From NCBI GenBank assembly GCA_018398815.1, contig CM031595.1:46601167-46665166 (forward strand): a DNA stretch of 64,000 nucleotides, written 5' to 3'. The translations under genes and the position numbers were made by a program. The DNA is from Conus ventricosus (Eukaryota > Mollusca > Gastropoda > Neogastropoda > Conidae). The notes beneath the pieces were generated by a model. That model saw nothing but the letters and a program-made list of their open reading frames with translations, had not been told where the DNA came from and did no database searches. Shown one piece after another: positions 1 to 10,659 of the stretch. How positions within the stretch are numbered: position 1 is the stretch's first letter; the number at the start of each line of letters is the position of its first letter.

Positions 1-380
1 TTTGATAAGGTTGACCATGAGGGCCTGCTGCTTAAATTAGAACACATCGGCATTGGCGGTTCTTTGCTAAAATGGTCTAGATCATTCCTCGTTGGGAGAA
101 CGCAGAAAGTTGTTGTGGAAGGGTCGTCATCCCATTGTAAACCAGTCTTGTCAGGTGTACCACAGGGAACTGTTCTGGGGCCCTTGTTTTTCTTAATTTA
201 TATAAATGACATAAGTAGAAATCTCTCCTGGAACTGCTGTAAGGCTTTTTGCAGATAACAGCTTAGTATATAGAACAATCAGAAGCAAGAATGTTACACG
301 CATTCTACAAGAAGATCTAAACGGTTTACAAGAGTGGGAAAGAACTTGGAAAATGGAACTTCAGTGCTTTGCATTTAACT
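1..380 (+). pseudogene. Non-LTR reverse transcriptase fragment (CR1/L2/Jockey-like)
   Basis: The frame opens before the window edge and reads [20 protein letters not shown], a hallmark of reverse transcriptase motifs 3-4 in CR1/Jockey-type elements. It is preceded by [20 protein letters not shown] frame change at about 230 leads to [11 protein letters not shown], the catalytic FADD box with the second Asp changed to Asn. Similarity ends near WKMEL at about 375. The fragment is 5'-truncated by the window and inactive. Confidence 0.85.
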
Positions 381-778
381 TTTTGAATATCGTGTGCGAC
401 CCCTTGTTGCCAAATTTTGCTCCAGGGGCCAACAGGCTGAATCGCACTTTATTTTGTTTTATTTTACTTTTTAACATGCGCGCTGGTGACCTACTCGTTT
501 TTGAGTGAACCAGTTTTTTTTAGGAAGAAGACGATATCCGCTTATCTCTATGCGCGAGTCTGTTTGTTTTAACGCGCTCGAGTGTCTGTGTGTGTGTCGT
601 CGTCGGTTAAATGTCCTTCCACTATAGTGATACAGACAGTTTATGTGTGGGTGAATGAAGCATGCAAGTGTATGAAGTGTATTATTCCATTAACGATAGA
701 ATATGACATCCCCTCCGTCCCCCTCCCACCCCCCATCCCTCTTCCACCTTGACAGTTTTAAGTGAGAAGTGATAAAAT

Positions 779-1556
779 CTACAGATAAGGGCCAATTGAA
801 CTATTTAACAAACACTTACAAACTGAGTCAAGAACAGAGTAATTGTTTAAAATATATGGTAAAGGCAATGAAGTCGATCCATCAGTGTAACCATCAATAC
901 CCGAATGTCTTAGGAGCTCTCTTGCTCTTGGGCATTGAATCAGCAAATGACTGACATTTAAGGATTTCCCACACATACATTTAACATTATGACAATGTTT
1001 TGTTTTCAATGCGTTCAAACAAAATCTATGGACTAAGCTTTCAATCTCCCTAGACGAGGAGGAGACTTGTTTGAACGTTTTCCCATTGTACCCAACACTA
1101 AATTTTATACAATTGTGATAATATTGAATGTCTGAGTTCATCAATGAGGCTTTAACTTTCTGAGTGGTATTGCGTAACTGACATTTTGAGCTGCTTTTTG
1201 TGCAAGTTGATCTACACGCTCGTTGGATTACTATACCACAATGAGAGGGGATCCAACAAAAAGTGACAGTAATGCCTTGCATGGATAATAGGTGAATAAT
1301 GTGATGAATTTCAAATATATCAAGTCGGATTGAAGGACATGCAGACTTAATCGAGTAGATTGCTGCTTTAGAATCAACACCTATTAAGATTTGTGAATTT
1401 TTTATTGGAAAATTTAGAATAAAATCTAACGATTTAAGTATAGCAAGTAATTCGGCACTGCATATCGATAACTGTTTACTAAGATAGAAGAGCTTTTGTA
1501 CTTTGAGGGTAGGGATTATGAAGGCTGCTCCCGTGTTATTATTTTCTAGTATGATT
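779..1556 (-). pseudogene. RNase H domain of an I-clade-like non-LTR element
   Basis: Reading leftward from about 1556, the minus strand encodes LENNNTGAAFIIP, SICSAELLAIL, GVDSKAAIYS and WIPSHCGI. These are the RNase H blocks with the expected acidic Glu and Asp and the late His. A Cys/His tail (KCMCGKSLNVSHLLIQCPRA) follows, and the frame ends at 779. The catalytic opening (IFTDG) is missing here but sits at 2325-2343 on the opposite strand, so this is one half of an inverted element. 3' sequence of the same element may extend down to about 400, where the plus strand is T-rich. Confidence 0.8.
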
Positions 1557-2343
1557 CTTTTTAATTCTGGTTACGATCCAGGACAACTTCCTACTTTTAC
1601 GTTGGATGACATTGTTTTAAACTATGCAAAAAGTGTTTAATTCTTGGGTGTTATCTTAAGCAATAAGTTAACTTGGAACACTCATATTGAATACATTTTA
1701 AACAAAGCAAGAAAAAGCTTAAATTTCCTTTAAAAAAAAAATAATAATTAGCAAACAACCTTGGGGACAGGATTCGAAATCATTAACCATTTTAGCAACT
1801 GCCCTTATTCGCTCTAGACTAACTTACGCTCAAGAAGTATTTTTTAATGCACCTCAATACCTTTTAAATAAACTTCAGAGCGCTGACTGCAAAGCGTATA
1901 AAATTGCCCTTGGGGTTCCCACACATACATCTAACTTAGGGACCTATAATGAAGCAGGGATCTTGCCCCTTTCAGAACTTCGGAAAGCTTCTACATTAAA
2001 ATTTGTCTTAAAGAGCTTCTCACAAAACAATTTTTGCTCATTAGAAGTATGTTTAAAATCAGAGAAGGAGTTTGGAAAACGTGCCAAAAACATACGGTCA
2101 GCAAGGTCTATTTACTCCTTTTCCTCTGATCTTCTAAAGGATACCAAAATAGAAAAAAAAATAATAACATAGCCCAAAAGCCCACGTATTCACCTATTCC
2201 AAAATGGGAACACTGTAAAGCCTCCTTTGATATTGATTATACAGATGTTTCAAAAAACGATTGCCCACATATCTTAAGAACATCATTTTACACTCATTTA
2301 GAAACTAAGTACAATCATCATTTGAAAATTTTTACAGATGGCG
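1551..2343 (+). pseudogene. I-clade-like non-LTR element, inverted 5' part
   Basis: Across several frames the plus strand reads ILFNSGYDPGQLPTF, FLGVILSNKLTWNTHIEYIL, TALIRSRLTYAQEVFFN, KAYKIALGVPTHTSN and EAGILPLSELRKAS. This is the region between reverse transcriptase and RNase H in I-like elements. It ends at 2343 with LKIFTDG, the first RNase H motif, where a TG-rich tract takes over. Together with the minus-strand piece this forms a head-to-head structure. In-frame stops and frame changes show it is dead. Confidence 0.8.
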
Positions 2344-2455
2344 TGTGTGTGCGTTTTGTTTTTCGTGTGTGTGTGTGGTGGTGTGTGTGTGTGTGGGCGC
2401 TGTGTGGTGCGTGTGCTGTGTGTGTGTGTGTGTGTGTGCGCGCGCGCGCGCGCTC
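2341..2455. repeat. Compound (TG)n microsatellite
   Basis: Interrupted TG/GTGC tract ending in a (CG)-rich run. It generates spurious His/Thr- and Cys/Val-rich reading frames on both strands. Confidence 0.95.
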
Positions 2456-2932
2456 TTTGACTTAGAATTAGTGTTTTATCATGTTTCTGTAACATGCACT
2501 TTGGGCTCTCGCCAGGTAAAGCGCTGTATAACTACCCCACATACTACATTACATATGTACTTTTTTTTAAAAAGGGAGGAGGTGACAGGTTGAGGAGGTG
2601 GGAGGAGGAGAGGGGTTGTGGGAAGGAAGTCCCCACCTTTCCCACTCTTCCCTCGCACCAGGCTATCCCCGATAAATAGCCCGTTTTCGTTGTCATGGAG
2701 ACAGTCATTCATTTTGCAGTTGCCGGAAAGTGTTATATAGCCTGTACGACAAATGTGCGACTATCAATACTAACAACAATGTTGTATTTGGTAGAGTCAT
2801 TGAGACCTCGGTTTTCTTTTAATGTAATAGTTTCCGTCAATTATTCTCTGTGAGTTGGAAAATCGGGGCGTGGGCTTGTTTTACGACAACACAGAACCAG
2901 ACAACTCTTGCCAGCGTGGTAGAACTAGAAAC

Positions 2933-3109
2933 ATGGCCGCCCAGTCAACAAGCGAAGCTCCTGCTTCGATTTCCAGTGGTGGTGCTGCGTCTGAGAATCC
3001 AAGTCTTATGGCGGGGACCCATGGTAAACAGAGCCAGGAGGATCAAGTTATGCTCACTACGCCATTTGGTTCAGCTTCTGCCACCGGTTTTGAAAGTGTT
3101 ATATACACG
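2933..3109 (+). CDS. PDXDC1: PDXDC1 exon 1 (start codon, N-terminal tail)
   Basis: This exon encodes 59 residues beginning [16 protein letters not shown]. The ATG at 2933 lies in a good Kozak context (aaacATGG). The frame is open further upstream to 2855, but without an ATG, so 2933 is preferred. The exon ends in phase 0 before the donor gtaaga. The segment is rich in Ser, Ala and Gly and probably disordered. It has no clear counterpart in vertebrate PDXDC1, so assignment rests on phase and position ahead of exon 2. Confidence 0.7.
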
Positions 3110-6100
3110 GTAAGAAGCAAATCTCAGCTCTTCTTGTACAGTGTTACCGTCGGCAGTCGTAGTGATACGGTATTAGTATGAACCCGGGACAAAACGAATT
3201 GATGTGTCCGAATATCTGAACAAATCTGTCATTCATCGTCTGCCCAGTTCCAACTCGTCCCATGTTCAACCTTTTTTTTTAACCATGCGTTTCATGGCTA
3301 TGCAGGTTTAGTTTTGCACGCAGACTCGCCATGGCAAACTAGAAAAATCAAACTGAAACTGGCACCTACTGCTTAGATTTTGTACTTGTAGGCCTAACTG
3401 TCAACACAAGACAAGATTTTAGTCTACTGCCTGTCACTAAGCGTGATGTATTCTGCCCGTCATAGTCATTGGCATGTCTTTTAGTTGTCTTGACTTTTTT
3501 TTCGTTTTTCTTTGTACGTTTGTTCCATGGCTGAAAGTCTTAGATTCACCGTGGGTGAGCAATGCAAGGTGGTGTGTGTGACCATTTTTAATCCCACAAG
3601 TAAGACAGCCATATTCCATCCTTAGGGTTTTCGTCCAGCGGCCATTTTGATCTTGCGCAGAATATGAGAAGGTAAGTGGTTTCTCGTTCTTCGTTTTCAC
3701 TGTCCTAAATGTTATTTGTTTTTGCCTGAAAAAGACCGAAGAGGTTGAAATGCATTGTGTTTTGTCCTGTACTTTGTCTGTGTCCTTGGCGGTAACTAAC
3801 CCCTCCCTTTCTCAGTTTTGCTACATTTTCCATCGTCAGTCAATCCTTTTTTTTTTTAAACACATCTTTAGGGATAAAACGATGCAAATGTACTGCACTT
3901 TTTTTCCTTATAAATGATGTCAACCATTCAGTGGGCACAGAGTGCCCAACTTTCACAGAAAAGTAGAATGGGGTCATAAAGTGCATGCAAGATTTTTTTT
4001 TTTATGCATGCATGCGTTCAAGCAGGGGCCCTCATTCAAAGGACAAGGAGGAGATTGGTGTCTGCACAGATGTTGATTCCAAGTCCAAAGAGAACATCTC
4101 ATCCATCTGGCGATCTTGAACCTCTGTCCTTGTAACATTATATGTGGAGTAACCTCCCTTGTACAATCTCGCATATTAAGATTACGACGAGACGAGTTCT
4201 GTTACCTGGTTACGATAACGAGCGAGAATAAACAACAGACACCAACTTCAACGATACCTGGTCTGCTGAGTATTGTACGCTAACGGCTGATCTTACATGG
4301 TGTCAGAAGTGTCAGGACGTTAAAGGGAGGCCGACACGACATAATAAGCAAAGAAGAAGAAGAAAACAATCCAGAAAAGAAGAAAATGACGGAATCGACG
4401 TCACGAACTGAGCCAAGGGGCCAACAGAAGCAGTTTACTGCAAACGTTCCAGCACCAGAAAAGATGTGTCTGGAGGGAAATTTGTCTCAAAACTGGAAGC
4501 GTTTCAGGAGGCAATTCGAAAATTATGCCATTGCAAGTAGACTTATCAAAGAGGAAGACCAGGAATATCGGGTATCTGTTTTTCTTGCTGTTTTTGGGCC
4601 TGATGCATGTGAAATATTTGACAACCTGAAGTTTGAAAATAGAGATGACAAAAATGATCTCAAACAGGTGATGGAAAAACTTGAAAAATTCTTCGTAGGA
4701 GATACTCATGAAGCTTTTGAGTCTTATAAATTTCATCTCAGAAAGCAAGAAGCATCAGAGTCAATAGAAGGGTATATTGCAGCACTCGGAAAGCTAGCAA
4801 AACCATGCAACTTTGATAAACTGGAAGAAAGACTTATCAGGGATCAAGTTGTTGTAGGAGTTAGAGAAGAAGGATTGAGAGAAAAACTCCTAGAAGATAA
4901 ACAGCTGACATTAGACAAGTGCTTAACAATTGGAAGAGCATATGAAAGTTCAAAACAACAGCTACAGTCAATGTCAAGTGAAGGAGACTCATCTCAAGTA
5001 CAACGTTTGTTCAAAAAGAAACAAGGAGGCAGTATGAACTCAAAATCATCTTCAAAGCAAAGTGGAAAGAATCAACAAAACTATTCAAGAAAATGCACCA
5101 GGTGTGGAAAATATCCATCGCATAGTAGGCAAGACTGTCCAGCAAAAGATGCGGATTGCAGAAAATGTAACAAGCAAGGCCACTATGCAGCAATGTGCAG
5201 AACAAAAACTGATGTGAGATATTTAGAAGATGAAGAGAGCAACATACTTGGCACTGTGACTGAAGAATCAGCAGAATGTGGAGCAGTAAATTGGCATGCT
5301 GATGTTCAGGTAACAACTAAAACACATAGTCATGCTGTGAATTTCAGAATAGACACTGGAGCAGATGTGACGGTTGTACCTGATAGGTTCTTCAAGAAGA
5401 ACTCACCACTGATACAGAAGACAGACAAAAAGCTGGGCCTGGCCAGAGCAAAATCAATGTGCTTGGCAGAGTCCATGCCACCCTAGCAGTCGGTGAAGCA
5501 TCTTCAGAGCAAGATCTGTATGTTGTTGTTGACTTAAAAGAACCACTTTTGGGAAGGCCTGCAATTGAGGCATTAAAAATGATTGAAAGAGTCAACTCTG
5601 TAGACAGAGATCATCAGTACAAGCAAGAATTCCCAGAGCTATTTACAGGCCTAGGGAGAATGAAAAACGTCTACACAATAAGACTGCAAGAAAATGCTCA
5701 ACCGTTTGCAATCTCAACTCCACGCAGACTTCCCCTTCCAATGAAAGAAAAGGTTCTAGAAGAACTTAAGAAATTAGAAGAGCAAGATATCATCCATCCT
5801 GTGGAAACTCCCACTGACTGGTGTGCACCAATTGTGGCAGTACTAAAACCTGTGGAAACTCCCACTGACTGGTGTGCACCAATTGTGGCAGTACTAAAAC
5901 CTGTGGAAACTCCCACTGACTGGTGTGCACCAATTGTGGCAGTACTAAAACCTGTGGAAACTCCCACTGACTGGTGTGCAGCAATTGTGGCAGTACTAAA
6001 ACCTGTGGAAACTCCCACTGACTGGTGTGCACCAATTGTGGCAGTACTAAAACCTGTGGAAACTCCCACTGACTGGTGTGCACCAATTGTGGCAGTACTA

Positions 6101-9100
6101 AAACCTGTGGAAACTCCCACTGACTGGTGTGCACCAATTGTGGCAGTACTAAAACCAAATGGGAAAGTGCGACTGTGCATCGATTTCACTAAACTCAATG
6201 AGAGTGTGCGTCGAGAGAACTTTCCATTACCCACAACTGATCAACTACTAGCCCAGCTGAATGGTGCCACTGTGTTCACAAAACTAGACTGTAACAGTGG
6301 ATTTCACCAGATACCACTTCACCCACGTAGTCAGGAGTTGACCACCTTCATTACTCCGTTCGGGCATTACTGTTACAAACGCCTGCCATTTGGTATCAGC
6401 TCGGGACCAGAGGTTTTTCATCGAGAGATGACACAAATCATAGAAGGAATACCTGGGGTCATCTGTGACATTGACGATGTGCTGGTATTTGGAAAAGATA
6501 AACAAGAACATGATAGTCGACTGAGACTGGTTCTGCAGAAGATGAAGGAAGCTGGTGTCACATTAAATGAGAAATGCAAATTCTCAACTGACACAGTGAA
6601 GTTCCTGGGACACATTATATTCAAAGAAGGAATCCAGATGGATCCAGAGAAACTGCAAGCTATTTCAAATTTCCCAAAACCTACAAATATCTCTGAATTG
6701 CGCCGATTGTTGGGAATGGTGAATCATGTTGGAAAATTTGCATCTCACATGGCCGACACAACAAAACCATTGAGAGATCTGCTAAAGAAAGAAACTCACT
6801 GGATTTGGGATGAACAACAAGAGAGCCTTCCAATCACTGAAAAAGCAGCTGAGTTCAACACCAGTGCTAGCACACTATAGTCCAGAAAAGCCAACCAAAG
6901 TCTCAGTAGATGCATCATCATATGGATTAGGTGGAGTACTACTGCAGAAACAAGAAAACGACTGGAAGCCAGTATTCTATGCTTCAAGAGCTCTCACCGC
7001 AACAGAACAAAGGTACGCGCAGGTGGAAAAAGAAGCGCTGGCAGTGACTTGGAACTGTGAAAAATTTCAAGACTACTTGCTTGGACTTTCAAAATTCACA
7101 ATTGAAACAGATCATAAACCTCTGTTGGCACTGTTGAAAACCAAGCTGTTGGATGAATTGACTCCAAGGATTCAGAGGTTCCGAATGCGTCTGATGCAGT
7201 ATTCCTATGACATAGTATACACTGCAGGGAAAAATCTGATGACGGCAGACACTTTGTCAAGAGCTCCTGGGTGTGCATCTGCTGAACAGGAACATTTAAT
7301 GGAAGAAGAGACAAATGCCTTTGTCTCTGCTGTCATTGACGGCATTCCTGCAAGTGATGCAAAGCTAGAAGAGATTCGACAAAAGCAATGCTCAGACAAA
7401 ATCTGCAGCCAAGTCATGAACTTTTGTAAGTTAGACCACTGGCCAGAAACAGCGAAAAAAGATGTCAATCTGCGACAATACTGGTTTGCTCGTCAAGATT
7501 TGACAGTTCAGCAAGGTCTGTTGCTGTTCCAGAGCCGTCTGGTTATTCCGGCTGAGCTGCAAAATGAGATTTTAAGCAGAATCCACCAAGGCCATCAGGG
7601 TGTTGTGAAATGCAGAGCATTAGCCCGGAGTTGTGTTTGGTGGCCAGGACTCTCAAATAAAATTGAAGACGTCGTTGGTGCTTGTGCAACATGTGAGGAG
7701 AGAAAACTCCCATCTGAACCTCTACAGCCAACCAAGACTCCTGATTACCCGTGGCAGAAGATTGCTATGGATTTGTTTGAACTGAATGGACACTCTTATT
7801 TTTTAGTAGTAGATTATTACTCCCGTTGGATAGAGACGGTACATTTGAAACAGACCACCTCAGTAGCTGTCATTGACCACTGTAAATCCATCTTTTCAAG
7901 ATTTGGAATCCCAGTAGTAGTTGTATCTGACAATGGTCCACAGTTCAACTCTCGAGAATTCTTGAAATTCTCACTATTTCTTCACTCATGTCACCAGTAG
8001 TCCGTATCATCCACAAGGAAATGGTGAAGCAGAGAGGGCTGTTCAGACAGTGAAGAATCTGATTAAGAAGTCTGCTGACCCATATATTGCCCTTCTCAAC
8101 TACCGGACAACTCCCCTTCAGAATGGCTACAGTCCAGCAGAACTGATGATGAGCCGGAAACTTAGAAACTGTGTACCTTCAATGCCCAGTCAGTACATTC
8201 CATTCAAACCCGATGTCGAGGGATTCAAGAAGGATGAACATTTCAGAAATCAACAGAAGTATTACGACGATCTCCAACATAGAGCAAAAGAAGCCCCACA
8301 ATTTTCAAAGGTCAATTTGTGTGGATGAAGACTCCAACAAACAGAGAAGCAGTTGTGATCAAAAACACTTCACCTCGGTCTGTTATTGTTCAGACTGACA
8401 GAGGCACTCAACGCAGAAATCGCAATCAGCTTCGGCGAAGAAGTGGGGAACAGGTAGCAGTCAAATCCAAGCCCATTGCTTCCTCAACATTGCCGAACCA
8501 GAAGCTGGAGACTCTGGACACACACAGCTTTACATTTCCATCCTTATTGAGACACTTAGTGAAAGGGCAAACAAACAAGGCTTTACACATTTGTAATCCA
8601 ATATTTTTGTTGCTGTAGTCTGAGCAGAGGCATGTATCAAACTTGTGTACTACTTAACTATGGAAAATTAACTTCCCAGAAAGTGATGTCATTTTTGCAC
8701 AATATTGTGTTTGTTGTCATTGTTCTAATATTGCCTGACCAATTGCGTACAAGCTTTCATGCGGCATCTATGTTATCTACAAGAAAATAAACCCAGTCGA
8801 GTTTGGTATTAAAAGAATTGTTGGGAATTCGCCAATTCAGTCATCTCAATAGTGCAGATATATTACATTTTCATTACAATAACTAATTATCAAACCTACA
8901 GCCCCATTTGTAATGGCCGCTCAACCTTGCCGAATGCATTGCTGCCAGACCAGCTATGCACAGATGACATTCAGTTGGCCGAATACAGTGCGGTTAGCTG
9001 GCTGGTGGGGAGCGGCCTGCAGAAAACACCCCTTTCCCTCACCTGCATTCACAGCTTGGTCTCTGCAGCTGTAAACTCCCCTGCGACTCAAAACTAAGTA

Positions 9101-10616
9101 ACTTGCTCTGAACAGCCGTGCACAGCAAGTCATGAAGAGTCTGCAGGTGAAAGTTCTTCATTACCAGTCCAGCAGCCCGCAGCTAAGAAACCAGGAGACC
9201 CAGCAACTGATAAGATGCCAGTAAAACAGACTGCTCAAAAGACAGTGTACACAAAGTCAGGAAGGAGAGTACAAGCACCTAACAGACTTGATTTGTAAAA
9301 GAGCAAAGTACTCACCTGACTATTTGTTGATGTTCAGTTTTGTTTGTAGTTTCAAGTTTAGTTGAAATTTTGACTTTTAAAGAAGGTTCTGCATCCGTCA
9401 AGAACTTCTTGAAGAAGGACTTCATTTGGACTTTAAAATGCTGTAGCTGGCCCATATGAATTTACATAAGATATTAAATTTAAAGCAATGTCATTTATTG
9501 AGCCAGTCTCGGACAGTTCATAGTAATTCTCCATTTGCAGTGGGATCTTACAAGAAGAACTATGCATGCTGTCTGCTAAGAAAGGGGGATGTAGAGTAAC
9601 CTCCCTTGTACAATCTCGCATATTAAGATTACGACGAGACGAGTTCTGTTACCTTGTTACGATAACGAGCGAGAATAAACAACAGACACCAACTCCAACG
9701 ATACCTGGTCTGCTGAGTATTGTACGCTAACGGCTGATCTTACATTATATACTAACAAGAATCAGCCTGCCTTCCTCACTGGGTTAACCAAGCCACCAAA
9801 CATGTTCAAGAGGGCCAAGAGACTTTCAAGTAGTAGAGCCAGTTGTCAAATAGTGAGACTGACAATTTTGGCTGCAGAGCTGATGGTCAGAAGATCAGTT
9901 ATCAAGTGCTAATGGGTCTGGATTTTTAACAGCTTGAAAACTCAGTAAGTGCTGATTTACTTCAGGGGTGGCTAAAGTGGTTAAAGCTCTAATGGTGTTA
10001 TTTCGCTTTCCATAGTCATTGATAATGCCTTGCCCGTCACTCAGCAACCAGTCCCTAACAGTTCTCTGTCCTCATAGCTGTGATTAAGCTATGGAAAATT
10101 TTGTTTGTTTTTCAGTTGGTCTTTGAGTTTGATAAAAAGACACTGTAAGTGTGACTAGTACAAAAAAGTAAAGAACCATAACAGTTGCATCCATGGTGAA
10201 ATAAGTGAAAGCACATCTCTTTCAAGCCACCATTGCCTGCAATATCCATTGAAGTAGTGACAAAACATGTGTTGATCAGAGACAGATTAAACTTGAGCTT
10301 TCAAAGGGACTTTATTTTAGGTTTTAAGTGAGTAACCCTTATGTGAGTTCCAGCTTCATATTGAGGAGTATAGGATAAATTGGAAAGCGGATCATGATTT
10401 TTGAGGTTTTTAAGGATGCTGGCCATCAACACAATTTCCATCACACAGTCATTATAGTGTCAGTGTCCAGGAAGCAGCAAATATTTTCAAACTAAGTACC
10501 TACTGTCAGGATCAGCAAGTCGGTGCTGTGATTATTGACACTCAGTGAAGTCAACATCTTTTTCATTTCAAGGCCGAAGTCCTTTGCAGTATTAAATTGT
10601 GCCATATAAATCGATA

Positions 10617-10659
<43 letters not shown>

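Larger units (their letters stand above)
4138..9749 (+). mobile_element. Gypsy-type (Metaviridae) LTR retrotransposon, full length, decayed
   Basis: The element proper is 4143-9744 (5602 bp). It has two 155-bp LTRs and a perfect 5-bp target-site duplication TTATA at 4138-4142 and 9745-9749. Order is LTR, primer-binding site, gag with zinc knuckles, protease, reverse transcriptase, RNase H, integrase, purine tract, LTR: the Gypsy order. LTRs differ at 3 of 155 positions, so insertion is fairly recent. The pol region nonetheless has at least four frame changes and an odd tandem duplication, so it is not functional as read. It sits in intron 1 of PDXDC1 in the same orientation. Confidence 0.96.

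Noticed and set aside
2855..2932. Upstream extension of PDXDC1 exon 1 to 2855
   Set aside because: It needs a TTG start. The ATG at 2933 has a strong Kozak context.
3724..3755. A second hammerhead ribozyme (CTGAAAA...GAAAT)
   Set aside because: The conserved G and A of CUGANGA are missing, stem II is imperfect and no retroelement surrounds it.
5801..6157. Regular 51-bp direct repeats that could suggest a CRISPR array
   Set aside because: Units are contiguous with no spacers and are in frame inside a eukaryotic reverse transcriptase gene.
5698..6234. Long antisense frames across the seven-copy repeat
   Set aside because: They are shadows: a 51-bp unit keeps any stop-free antisense frame open through every copy.
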